Part shown: positions 10,336-19,561 of the stretch, piece after piece
How positions within the stretch are numbered: position 1 is the first letter of the stretch
Layout of the letters: every line of letters begins with the position of its first letter
From: Acanthacorydalis orientalis
Taxonomy: Eukaryota > Arthropoda > Insecta > Megaloptera > Corydalidae
NCBI GenBank assembly: GCA_034766995.1
Contig: CM068317.1
Span: forward strand, 11,305,001 to 11,369,000
Reading direction: 5' to 3'
DNA: 64,000 bases
Program-made: the position numbers and the translations under genes
Notes under the pieces: model-generated
Told to the model about the DNA's origin: nothing
Database searches by the model: none
What the model saw: the letters and a program-made list of their open reading frames with translations, nothing else

Positions 10336-10976
10336 GTCAAAATGTCGACCTTTGACGAATTTTTTCATATGGGGGAATAGGAAAAAGTCGCAGGGTGACA
10401 TGTCCGGTGAATAGGGCGGTTGTGGTAACGTTGCGATGCCTTTAGACGCCAAAAACTGAGACACTGAACGCACTGTGACATGGAGCATTGTCGTGATGCA
10501 GAACCCAAGTCTTCGCGATCTCTGGACGCACTCTGAGCACCCTTTTTCGTAATTTTTCGAGCACATTGCAGTAGAATACTTGATTTACGGTTTGTCCAGA
10601 TGGTACGAACTCTTTGTGAACCACCCCTTTGCTGTCGAAGAAGCAAATCAACATGGTTTTCACTTTAAAATCGCCTTTTTTAAAATGGCCTTTTTTAAAA
10701 TCGGTATGCCACCGAAGCACCTGACTACGACTCAGGGCATCACTACCATCACTGTCGAAGAAGAAAATCATCTTGAATTGGCCTTCCGCTCCGCGCCTCG
10801 TCTTTGACGCTCTCACGGCCTTTTTTAAAATCGGCATGCCACCGAAGCACCTGACTACGACTCAGGGCATCACTACCATACACTTTAAGCACTTTTTCAT
10901 AAGTTTCTGTCGCGGTTTCGCCGAGTTTTTCACAAAATTTTATCACGCACCGTTGCTCTAAATTTCGCTGTTCCAT
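10336..10976 (-). pseudogene. mariner transposase, N-terminal and central parts, rearranged
   Basis: The minus-strand frame starts [20 protein letters not shown] at 10976 with the paired helix-turn-helix region ([19 protein letters not shown], then DEARSGRP). After that the sequence jumps to VKTMLICFFDSKGVVHKEFV, so the linker, second HTH and the first catalytic Asp (usually in a TGDE or CDE motif) are gone. A second, partial copy of the [13 protein letters not shown] segment lies between the two. The second catalytic region (WVLHHDNAPCHS) and the SPDMSPCDFFLFP region with the third Asp remain, but in different frames. The protein would be inactive. The C-terminus follows at 4217-4385 beyond the LINE. 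Confidence 0.9.
10696..10880. repeat. Internal duplication inside the mariner
   Basis: About 57 bp of helix-turn-helix coding sequence (GCCACCGAAGCACCTGACTA and following) occurs twice, at about 10696-10753 and 10828-10880, spaced about 132 bp apart. The copies differ by only a few bases, so the duplication is younger than the element. Confidence 0.85.
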
Positions 10977-11141
10977 TTTCGTGACATGCACTACTCGCGC
11001 GTTGTTACAAAACACTAAACAGCTGGCGAAGAAATGATCGTACGAGGGTGGTCAAGGTCTCAATCGAGAGAGTAGGGATCTGCTATTACGGTGGCAGAGT
11101 TACAGGTTCGCAGTGTTACCACAGGCCGAGAAAAAAAATCG

Positions 11142-11168
11142 GTCGCATTACTTAATTGTCTGACCTCG
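11142..11168. repeat. Right terminal inverted repeat of the split mariner
   Basis: Ends CTTAATTGTCTGACCTCG, followed by TA; perfect partner of 4161-4187. Confidence 0.95.
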
Positions 11169-11249
11169 TATATTGATAGAGAAAGAAAATACATAGACAA
11201 ACACAAACATACATATATTTATATTGGATCAGTGCAAAAGTTCGTATAC

Positions 11250-12276
11250 GATTCAATTAGGTGGTGTTAAGAATACCTTTATGACGGGACTCGTGATTGA
11301 AATGTAGTCATGTTATATGAACCGTTGTTTTTAAATGGTATAAGTACATTTATTCACACATTGATCTATTTAAGGGTTTGAGTTTGAATCAACTTAAAAA
11401 TTTTGGCAAACGTTAATCAATTCGTGTAATGTTTTTAGAGCTGTAAACTTGTTAAATTTTATCACCCATTAATAATTAATCGAAATGTTAAAGAAAATAA
11501 ACGATTTTTTAGCTACAGATGGACTTGTACCACTTTCAATAATAACAAATTATGAAAAATATAAATAATAGCAATTTTAAATTTATATTTTAATTAAAGT
11601 TAGCTTTTCTGCAATGTATTTTTTAATGTAAAAAATAATAATTAAAATGAAAGCGTGTAAGTAAACGAATAATCGAATTTGCTAAGAAATAATTTCAGTT
11701 AGATTATAATGAATTTATAAATGAACAAGTATGAAAAGTAAATTACTTCTTTAAGGTAACTAATAATAATCTTATTCAAATTTCAATCATATTTCTCCTT
11801 TACACTTGGTATAGTGATTTATTTATGGTGAGTAGGAGGTATGAAAGGCAGTAAACTCATCATATCTCTATATTTCTCTCTTGTTATAGGTCTTGAAATT
11901 ATGTACAGTGGTAACATAGTAATTTTGCTAAAAATTTTAGGCTATCATCATTTTCCAAATAAATCAAGAACTTTAAATTGCGCATTTTCTTCGACAGGTA
12001 TTTCGTAGAAATTTTTTTGTGTTTCATCCCATTTAAACCTCATCCAGCATATTTTCATCCTATGTAAAATTTCTCCGTTATCTTGTTTATGACGTTATGT
12101 TTTTAGGCCATTAGCTATTATCTGCTGTGAAGACTTTAAAGACAGTGGACACTGAAGTCGTAATAATTAATAATTAATGCGATTAGAAAGTTTTTTTTCA
12201 ATTATCATTAATTACGAATGAACTTATTCCATTTTCAACAAAAACATTCCTGCGATAACATTTTTCAATTCAACTT
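11250..12276. other. AT-rich sequence between a mariner end and the LTR element
   Basis: No gene seen. Two loosely related blocks, GGACTTGTACCACTTTCAA at about 11520 and GAACTTATTCCATTTTCAA at about 12219, have a third relative at about 13906, beyond the LTR element. Confidence 0.45.
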
Positions 12277-12472
12277 TGTCATGGTTAGTACTTGATTAAT
12301 AAGTGCTGCCCTTATTGGAGTCTCTCTGTGAGTAGGGGAGACAACCAGTCAGTGTAAACGAAAGTGTCGTTCATTGATTATCTCCCGTATCACTCCACTG
12401 TATTTTATCAATTGGATACTTCTTTCTAAATAAATAAAGTTATAAACATTATACAGTTGTATTTTTATTACA
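12277..12472 (+). repeat. 5' LTR
   Basis: Starts TGTCATGGTTAGTACTTG and ends TTTTTATTACA. AATAAATAAA at about 12430 can serve as a polyadenylation signal. Confidence 0.93.
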
Positions 12473-12490
12473 TGGCGCAATCGGTAACGG
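12473..12490 (+). other. Primer-binding-site candidate of the LTR element
   Basis: TGGCGCAATCGGTAACGG follows the left LTR with no gap. TGG at this place is what pairs with the CCA end of a tRNA. I could not assign the tRNA, and the sequence also resembles a tRNA D-arm/A box. Confidence 0.6.
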
Positions 12491-12567
12491 GTTAGATATA
12501 TTGTTAATAGGTGAAATAAAGAAATGCATAACCATACAAAGTACGAGACAAAAGGTGAGAATACAAG

Positions 12568-13475
12568 ATGGCGGGAGGTGACGCAGGGAATAACAGTGCA
12601 GGTCAAGAAGTCAAAACACATGTAAATCTAAAACCTCCAGAAAATCTAACCTTTGAAGGCAATGTAGCAGAAACGTGGAAAAGGTGGATTAAAAAATTTA
12701 CTCGCTATTTGATAGGAATAGAATCGCTAGGAAAAAAGACGAAGTGAAGGTAGCTATATTGTTACACACATTAGGGGAAGAGGCACAAGAGAAATTCGAC
12801 ACATTTGAATTAACAGAAGAGCAAAGAAAATCGTATGCTACAGTGGTTAAAGCTTTTGAGGATTACTGTACAGCGAAAAAAAATGAAACGGTAGCAAGAT
12901 TTAAATTTTTCCAACGCAAACAAAAAGCGGGAGAACAGTTAGATGACTTTGTGACAGACTTAAAAAAGCTAAGTATAGACTGTTCATTTGACAAACTAAA
13001 AAATAGCCTTATAAAAGATCAAATAGTGAGTGGTATACAATGTGAGCAGTTGCAAGACAGATTATTGAGAGAGGATGACTTGACATTAGATAAATGTGTT
13101 TAAATGTGCTAAGCAGCGGAGCTGGCAAGTAAGAGAATAGAAACACTACGAGGTAAAGAAGAAATAAATATAGTGCACCAAAGAAGCATACCTCCAAACT
13201 ACAGCAACTACAACCAAAGGACGTCGAGCACAGCAGCAGAGCAAAAAGCAACGCAGCCAGGGAATGCAGACAGAATGACGTCACAACAAGAGCAGAACTA
13301 CGGAAATCATCGAGCATCATCATGTAGTAAGTGTGGTAATAAACATGCGTTTAGAAATTGTCCTGCGTTCGGTAAAACTTGTAATAATTGTAAAGGGTTA
13401 AATCATTTTGCTAAAATGTGCAAACGAACGAGAAATGTTTATCAACCTTCTTATCTAAAAAACTATGTAACTTAA
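12568..13475 (+). pseudogene. gag of the LTR element, broken
   Basis: Starts MAGGDAGNNSAGQEVKTHV at ATG 12568-12570. A lost base in an A-run near 12735 shifts the frame, which resumes as VKVAILLHTLGEEAQEKF and continues through FEDYCTAKKNETVARFKFF and FFQRKQKAGEQLDDFVTDLK, typical of retrotransposon capsid proteins. Two TAA codons near 13101-13113 interrupt it. The frame then gives a Gln-rich linker and two CCHC knuckles, CSKCGNKHAFRNC and CNNCKGLNHFAKMC, before the stop at 13473-13475. Only about 117 bases separate the stop from the right LTR, so no pol gene fits. Confidence 0.92.
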
Positions 13476-13578
13476 GAGTCTCTCATTTAATGTTTGTACT
13501 AATATTTTTAACAATAACTGTTCTATGAAAGATTATTATCAATAATCATTTTTATAAATTTTTTACGTTATTTTATTT

Positions 13579-13592
13579 AAAAAAAAGGGAGA
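13579..13592 (+). other. Polypurine tract of the LTR element
   Basis: AAAAAAAAGGGAGA immediately upstream of the right LTR; expected primer site for plus-strand DNA. Confidence 0.8.
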
Positions 13593-13788
13593 TGTCATGA
13601 TTAGTACTTGATTAGTAAGTGCTGCCCTCATTGGAGTCTCTTTGTGAGTAGGGGAGACAACCAGTCAGTGTAAACGAGAGTGTCGTTCAATGATTATCTC
13701 CCGTAACACTCCACTGTATTTTATCAATTGGATACTTCTTTCTAAATAAATAAAGTTATAAATATTATACAGTTGTACTTTTATTACA
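13593..13788 (+). repeat. 3' LTR
   Basis: Starts TGTCATGATTAGTACTTG and ends TTTATTACA. Same length as the left LTR with about nine differences. Confidence 0.93.
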
Positions 13789-13969
13789 AACTTCTTTTGA
13801 TTAATTTACGAGGATATTGTACATCACTGACTGTATTATTATAAATATAAAAAGAAGATATCTATATCTGACTAAAACTACCATTAACTCATTTTTTCCA
13901 AAAATAGACTTATACCGCTTTCAAAAAAAAAGGCTCGTGTATCGCTTGAAAGGTTAAAGCCATCATTTG

Positions 13970-14757
13970 AGCATTAGACGCATTTGTTTCGATTCGATTT
14001 GTGTGTAAGAAAAAATTTTGAAAATGGACAACGAAACACCTTCGTCACGTTATATTGTACGAGTTTCGAAAATGAGTAACCGTTGGCGTGGCAACGAAAA
14101 ATATTCGGGAGGTTTATTTGAACCATGCACCATCACTTCCAATTGTAAAGAAATGGTTTGCTAAATTTCCACTTGGTGATTTTAACCTCGAAGTTCAACA
14201 TCGCTCTGGACGGCCTACTGAGATCAACGCCCGACGCAGACGAACATGGAAACAAGTGAATGAAGGAGCAGAACCAGTCGCTAAAGCTGGCTTGCATCCG
14301 ATAAATGTTTCGCTGTGTGTGTTCTATGGGATTGTAAAGGTATTGTTTATTTTGAGCTGGTCCTATGAAGCGAAACAATTACTCAGGAGAAGTGCTCTCA
14401 ACAACTAGCCAAACTGAGCGCAGCAATTGAAAAAAAGCGTCCGATTTTGGCCAATCGCATGGGGGTCATCTTCCACCACATACAGAAAAACTGACTTCAA
14501 AAACTGAAGAAGTTAAATGGGAAATCATATCGTATCCACCGTATTCTCCGGAACATTTCTCCTTCGGTTTATCATTCGTTCCGGTCGCTGCAGAGCAGTT
14601 TAAACTATAAAAAATTGACACCATGGAGACCATCAAAAATGACCTCATTGCCTTTTTTGCCGAAAAACCGCACAACTTTTACAAACAAGGAATCCAGCAA
14701 CTGACTGAGAGTTGGAAAATGATTGTAAAAAACGATAGTGAATACATAATTGATTAA
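13970..14757 (+). pseudogene. mariner transposase (Mos1-like lineage), heavily decayed
   Basis: Fragments in several frames can be matched to a mariner transposase. First comes an HTH region with PIVKKWFAKFPLGDFNLEVQ and HRSGRPTEI. Next is a piece resembling the segment between the first two catalytic Asp residues (AEPVAKAGLHP, then SLCVFYGIVK). Then come YPPYSPEHFSFG and finally TMETIKNDLIAFFAEKPHNF with a terminal NDSEYIID before TAA at about 14755. Segments between the HTH and catalytic parts are missing, and several stops and frame changes are present. The order and the C-terminal words fit the lineage that includes Mos1. It is not functional. Confidence 0.8.
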
Positions 14758-14833
14758 TAAAACCGTTTTCTGCAAAAAATAATCGCCTTAATTTCAATTT
14801 CAAATCGTATATGAACGTTGACACTGATCCAAT

Positions 14834-14992
14834 ATATACAAGGAGTGATCAAAAAGTAAGGTGAATGCTCAAACTAAAAAAAAATTTGTTGCTCTAAAAT
14901 ACAAATTGTAATTAATCTCCCTCAACTTCCTACCCATCCACGTACTTCTCATGTACTTATTCCAACTTTCTTACCACTTACAGTTCAAAACA

Positions 14993-14993
<1 letters not shown>
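14834..14993. other. Short spacer
   Basis: Begins ATATATACAAGGAGTGATCAAAAAG, which itself resembles a mariner/Tc1 terminal repeat, but no partner end was found. Confidence 0.3.

Positions 14994-14994
<1 letters not shown>

Positions 14995-15047
<53 letters not shown>
14995..15047. repeat. (TA)n tract
   Basis: Uninterrupted TA run that directly abuts the left end of the element starting at 15048. Confidence 0.95.
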
Positions 15048-15048
<1 letters not shown>

Positions 15049-15560
15049 CGTAAAAATTAATTCTGTTCTTTTAAATTGAATCAATAATAACTCTGTTTTA
15101 AATTAAAAAATATTTTCGTTGTGTTAGGATTTTCAAGTTCCAATCTGAACATTTAAAAACAGTATATATCTTGGCCAAGCAGTTGGTATAACCTCACAAA
15201 ACGGTACTCTGAACACAATGGCTTCTAAAAATCAACATATTTGACATTGTATACTTTTCGAATTCCAGTTGAAAAAAATGCTGCTAAATCCAGAAAAATA
15301 TTTTGTTCAGCTTTGTTAAAGGTGTTGTGATGCATAAAACATGCAAAAATGCCAAAACAGTGGAAGAGGTCCGAAATTGCATTATTACTTCATCGAATAA
15401 AAGCTGTCATATTTGTTTCGATAAGGAATTCATGAATTACCAGAAAGATGTGGCAAAATTATATAAAATAATGAGGGATATTCTTATGAATTAAAATGTA
15501 GTCCATTTTTTTGTAAATATTAATTTGATATTAAAAAGACCTGGAATTAATTTGTGCGCC
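15048..15560 (+). mobile_element. Short Tc1/mariner-like element, copy 1
   Basis: Ends GCGTAAAAATTAATTC... and ...GAATTAATTTGTGCGCC are imperfect inverted repeats next to TA on both sides. At about 510 bp it has lost most of a transposase. A plus-strand remnant (about 15326-15494) reads KNAKTVEEVRNCIITSSNKS, then KEFMNYQKDVAKLYKIMRDI, resembling a mariner C-terminus with a frame slip. A second copy in the opposite orientation, at 53948-54514, shares ends and interior, including CTTGGCCAAGC and the CCTCACAAAAC block. The family is therefore a multi-copy deletion derivative. Confidence 0.78.
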
Positions 15561-15639
15561 TAAATGATTCTGACAATGTAGCTGAATTAGTTTTATAAAT
15601 AAATATTTCACACACACCATACCTTAGCATTCTAAATAT

Positions 15640-15915
15640 TATGGTTGGTTTGTTATTGGGGTTTTAGGGAACTTCGACAGATATAATCATTAGAACCCAA
15701 GCTAAAGATCATCACAATGCCATCAAAATACGTATAAGCACAATTAAAAATAATCAATTATTTAACATCTTTAATTAGAAAAAAATGAAACTTATAGAGT
15801 GGATTTAAAAAATCAAATCTGGGAATAAATTCAGTCAGTTCCAAAACTATATTGATTATTAATTATTTTTCATTGCTAGTTATGCATATTTCTATGGCAG
15901 TGCCATCATACTCAA
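15640..15915. repeat. Foldback repeat family, copy
   Basis: GCCATCAAAATACGTATAAG, then AATCAATTATTTAACATC and TTTAATTAGAAAAAAATG in one orientation, followed at about 15850-15910 by the opposite orientation (GTTATGCATATTTCTATGGC, AGTGCCATCAT). Same family as the copies at 17700, 39215, 41590, 45730, 55790, 57340 and 59690. Confidence 0.65.
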
Positions 15916-16249
15916 ACTTCTAAAATACAAATATAAATTTAACATAAATGAAGGGTTGCAAGAACTACAAATAAAGACTGTTTAAGCATGTAGAAGTCAT
16001 AAAAACTATTTATCGGAGAAGGCGACTTCGAAACAAGACGTTTCTTACATTTTCCAAACCTTTTATTATCGCTCTTTGTTGAGTTAAAAAAAGGTAGAGA
16101 TTGCAAAAAATTAAATAAAATAGAAAAAAGAAAATAAATTTTAATTTACTCAATGAATAAAAAAATTATCGGTATGAATAAATACTGAATTTTTAAAAAA
16201 GTATTTAACACTTTATCGACCGGGCGGTTATGCTATGAACCTGTGACCT

Positions 16250-16800
16250 GTTACCAGGGCCATATTGGAGTTTCAATAAAAAGATTGGTAGACCAATAAT
16301 CAGCCAATTTACTTTTCTTTACTAATCCCATCATAATAACAAGAGCTAACCACTTTTTTAATTCGAACACTGTCACATCACACCATTTTTTAGTATTTTT
16401 GGGTAATTTATAGGCGTTAGAATTTTGGTGATAATAGCGATTTGTTTCAGTTGAAATCGTTTGCAACAAATCATCTCCAATAAACAGGCTTACAATATCG
16501 TCTATGTTTTTTTTTATTTGGATTAAATGCTAGTCCTGGGTTACCTTCAAATAGGTGATTGTTTCGGGGTGGATCATCAGCGTTCCAGTCGGACTCAACA
16601 TCGTTTTCCTCTTCAGTATCGCTATAAATTATATGTAGAATACACGGACGACGCCTTGTAGGAAATGAATTATCAGAGGCACTTTCACTTGAAAAATCAC
16701 CAGTGTCATTATGGTCATAATCGTCAGGAATAGTTGATAAAACATCTGCACGATTTTCTTCAAAAAATATATTTTCGTTTTCGTTATCCTTTTTTATCGG
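16250..16800 (-). pseudogene. piggyBac transposase, N-terminal fragment
   Basis: On the minus strand, an acidic Ser/Asp-rich lead (region 16560-16800, with DTEEENDVESDWNADDPP and FEGNPGLAFNP) runs into ETNRYYHQNSNAYKLPKNTK, then KWCDVTVFELKKWLALVIMM and GLVKKSKLADYWSTNLFIET. These are the ordered motifs at the start of the piggyBac-derived DDE domain. A frameshift separates the acidic lead from the ETNRYY part near 16490. Everything after the first alpha-helical segment is missing, so no catalytic Asp remains. Confidence 0.86.
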
Positions 16801-17192
16801 TATTTAAATTCAAAATACAAAGCAAACAATAAAATGTCAAACAGTATAATTATAATTAATTGTTATAATTTTTATTATTAAATAAATATTGTAAGTTAAG
16901 GGTTTAATTATAAAAAAAATATAAATCCTTTCAACATTTATAATAACGGAATATTAATTCAATTTTTTTTATATCTCCGCTACAAATCAACGTATTTCTT
17001 TGCAATTCATGCGACGGTTTACCATGAACTGAACTAGATAGCCTCAATCTTCAAAAAATACAAAATGATGCGAAGATAACGGTTATTAAATACTATACTG
17101 CATATTTCCTAGGACATCACTTTTTCACAATTTTTAGCGAGAGGCAAAGCGCTTTTAATGATTACACATTGCAATCTGATTATTTCATATAG

Positions 17193-17260
17193 GACGCCAA
17201 TTGGCGTTCCTGGTAGATAACGCTAATTTTATTTAGGATGCCAATTGGCGTTCCTGGTCG
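17193..17260. repeat. Subterminal palindromic repeats of the piggyBac element
   Basis: Two direct copies of GG(A)CGCCAATTGGCGTTCCTGGT-type sequence about 44 bp apart (second copy reads GGATGCC). The core CGCCAATTGGCG is self-complementary and could bind transposase. Confidence 0.75.
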
Positions 17261-17699
17261 TTGAAATGTTAAAATGAAAAGTTGCTTAGCAAAGGCACTG
17301 TATTCGATAATAATGAGAATTAAACAAAATTAAACCATACACACAATTCGATATAAAATAGTAATATAATCAATATCAACATTTGCAAGTTATAATAAAC
17401 ACACATTGATACACATGGCAAAACATATAATTTTACACGTGAATACACTTTTTATATATAAAATAATTGATTGTTCTTTAGAAAAAAATTGTTTTTATAA
17501 TTTTCTTTATTTAATTATATAAAATTTATTCATGGAATGACTTGTTTTATCTTCGGAGCAAAAAATACACACATGAATATACTTTTATCATCTCTAACAG
17601 CATGAAATGTATTTTGATATGTTTTTTTTTTAAATAAATATTTGCATTTTCACAAATGAATTCTTTTTCAATTCACAAACGATAAGAGCTTTTTACGTT

Positions 17700-17860
17700 T
17701 TTCTGAACATTAATGCTCTGAGAATGTTGGTATCGCCATTGAAATGTGCATAAGTAACAATCAATTATGATTTTTTGAAGATTTTTTCTTAAATAAAGTA
17801 TCGTTTATGAGATGAAAATAGAATTTATTAATGAAAGTGAATTTAGGGGCTACACCTAGG
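17700..17860 (+). repeat. Foldback repeat family, copy
   Basis: TTAATGCTCTGAGAATGTTG, then GGTATCGCCATTGAAATG, then GCATAAGTAACAATCAATTA: the family core, one arm only. Confidence 0.75.
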
Positions 17861-18569
17861 TTTAAATTCGGAATTTCTTTCCACTGAAAATATAGGCGAT
17901 AATGGAACGATTTTTTTCATGAAAGGTGCATTTATTGTGAACATTTTATCGGAAAAAAAATCATTCAAAAATATTAAAAAAAATAGAAGAGATATATCCG
18001 TCAACAGAAGATGGATTTTTTTAAAAAAGTTCGGTTATGACTATTTTTTAGCTGAAACCGACCATCAGAAATTGAAAAATTAAACAGTTTCAAAGTCAGT
18101 TATAAATGTGATAGATTAGCGTTTTTTACGATTTTGGAAAAGTTTTTTTTAAAAAAAAAAATGGCACCGAGCGAAACTTAAGTATGAAAAAATTTGTGAA
18201 AAATGTCAACATTTTTAAGTAAATGTTATAAATTTTGTTTTGTTTTAAAAAAATAAAAACAGTGTTCGATTAATAATGTGTCTTTGTGTATTTTCTGAAA
18301 ATTTCATAATAATCCATCGATTGGTTCTTGAAATATACGAGACATTGTCTTCGAAAACAATGTTTAGTGAGAAACGCGTTTAAAGTAACAAGTATGATTC
18401 TGTTGTAGTTAGTTAAGAATGCTTAGTTTTACTTTTAGTCGATACTTTACAAAGAACTCTATAACTTCGCCAATTGAGAAATATTAATATAACGTTTTCA
18501 GGATATATTGTAAAAACACTGATCTTTCAGGAAATTTAAAAATAAATGATTTTTTTCCAAGTCATAGGT

Positions 18570-18615
18570 AGGTATAGCTCCTTTATCCAGTGTCAGAATT
18601 GTATTATGACAAAAT
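18570..18615. repeat. Foldback repeat family, outer-end piece
   Basis: TTTATCCAGTGTCAGAATTG and TATTATGAC match the outer end seen after other copies (for example near 57620). Confidence 0.5.
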
Positions 18616-18859
18616 ATTTATATTTTCTTTATAAAAAGTCACCAGTCAATTAAATTATGTGAATGGAAAATAAATAAATATAAAATGTTTTTTTTATATT
18701 TCAATTGATTTCTGAAAAAGTAGAAATAAACAATGAAATAACTTAAATTGATGATAAAAAAAAGAAAAAATGGAAGCTATAACAAATTTCAAGAAAATGT
18801 TAACAAATAAACAACGTGAAATTACTTTTTTTTATATCATTTAAATAGAAATAAATTTA

Positions 18860-19140
18860 AATCCAGTTTTTCATCAATGAATTATTCGCACCTCACAAAT
18901 CACATTTTTTTGATCAGAAATATTCAATAAATGTTTATTGACCATTTTTGATTGTTACTTGCAGATTCTAAGAGTTATGTCATCAAAATGCTCATACACA
19001 AAGAAAAAAAATAATAATTCTCTTTCATTAAATCTGTTTAAACTGAAAACCTATTTATAATGTAGAGTGAGAAAAGAATTAATTTATGAAAATGAAATTG
19101 TCCACAGTGCCAGACTAGAACTGTATTGTGGAACCACAAT
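18860..19140 (-). repeat. Foldback repeat family, copy
   Basis: CACCTCACAAATCACATTTT, then TTGATCAGAAATATTCAATA, then TGTTTATTGACCATTTTTGA and TTGTTACTTGCAG, the family in reverse orientation. At 19075-19130 the outer end (ATGAAATTGTCCACAGTGCC, AGACTAGAACTG) follows in the other orientation. Confidence 0.65.
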
Positions 19141-19514
19141 GTATGCAAATTTTTTCATTTATATTTATAACATGATATTTCGTTGTACTTTACAATTAAA
19201 TTTTAATTTTTGAAATCTGCATTAATTCAAAACTTGACTGTTTTTAATTGCGCTGTTATTGCATCCGGGAAACAATATAACAGCAAGATAAAAAAAGTGT
19301 AAATGGAAATAGACTAGTGTAGGAAGAGAAAACAACAGATGGGCAGTATAGATTATCGACTGAAACCCTAGTAATATAATAAGACTCAATAAAAACGTAA
19401 TAAATAGGTGGTAAAATAATATCACAAAATGTATACGAAATATCTATTAGAAAGTCACACTTGCTTGTTCAAATTAGAAAAAGTCTTCATTTAGCAATAA
19501 ACTATTAAAGTATG

Positions 19515-19520
<6 letters not shown>

Positions 19521-19557
<37 letters not shown>
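19521..19557. repeat. (TA)n tract
   Basis: Pure TA run that abuts the left end of the cecropia-type mariner. Confidence 0.93.

Positions 19558-19558
<1 letters not shown>

Positions 19559-19561
<3 letters not shown>

Larger units (their letters stand above)
4161..11168 (-). mobile_element. mariner element, internally rearranged and split by a LINE
   Basis: Perfect 27-bp terminal inverted repeats (left starts CGAGGTCAGACAATTAAG, right ends CTTAATTGTCTGACCTCG) lie at 4161-4187 and 11142-11168. Each is flanked by TA (4159-4160 and 11169-11170), the mariner target. Without the inserted LINE (4386-10335) and one copy of its 13-bp target duplication, only about 1.05 kb remains, shorter than a normal 1.3-kb mariner. 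The loss agrees with the missing part of the transposase gene. The transposase reads on the minus strand. The element cannot make a working transposase, but its intact ends could still be moved by one supplied in trans. Confidence 0.93.
12277..13788 (+). mobile_element. Short LTR retrotransposon with gag only
   Basis: Two 196-bp direct repeats (12277-12472 and 13593-13788), both TG...CA, enclose about 1.1 kb. The flanking 5-bp duplication AACTT is at 12272-12276 and 13789-13793. TGGCGCAATCGGTAACGG directly after the left LTR is a primer-binding-site candidate, and AAAAAAAAGGGAGA just before the right LTR is the polypurine tract. Inside is a broken gag with two zinc knuckles and no protease, RT, RNase H or integrase. 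By eye the LTRs differ at about nine positions, so the insertion is not recent. The Gag type suggests a Ty3/Gypsy ancestor. It is a non-autonomous deletion derivative. Confidence 0.93.
11226..14833 (+). mobile_element. Second mariner region: matching ends, decayed transposase, LTR element inside
   Basis: TTGGATCAGTGCAAAAGTTC at 11226 and its diverged reverse complement at about 14810-14833 (GAACGTTGACACTGATCCAA) look like the two terminal repeats of one mariner, each next to TA. A decayed transposase reads on the plus strand at the right side, and an LTR retrotransposon lies at 12277-13788. After removing it, about 1.2 kb of non-coding sequence still separates the left end from the transposase start. 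That is too long for an ordinary mariner leader, so more insertions or two overlapping copies are likely. Confidence 0.6.
16205..17272 (-). mobile_element. piggyBac-family element, internally deleted
   Basis: Both ends are at TTAA (16205-16208 and 17269-17272), the piggyBac target. The ends match as diverged inverted repeats: TTAACACTTTATCGACCGGG on the left and, reverse-complemented, TTAACATTTCAACGACCAGG on the right. The right end has two copies of GACGCCAATTGGCGTTCC-like palindromic sequence (about 17194 and 17236). Inside, a minus-strand frame encodes the N-terminal part of a piggyBac transposase. At about 1.07 kb the element is less than half the usual 2-2.5 kb, and the catalytic region is gone. 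Confidence 0.87.
17273..19520. other. AT-rich spacer holding diverged repeats, no gene seen
   Basis: Besides the foldback-family pieces listed at 17700, 18570 and 18860, the stretch is AT-rich with many A or T runs. The minus-strand frame at 19222-19425 is hydrophobic from T-rich sequence and has no recognisable family. Confidence 0.5.

Noticed and set aside
12473..12493. tRNA-like sequence TGGCGCAATCGGTAACGG
   Set aside because: Only a D-arm-like word is present, with no acceptor or T arm. It fits better as the LTR element's primer-binding site.
13009..13323. Minus-strand hydrophobic frame with many Leu
   Set aside because: Antisense to gag; no independent support.
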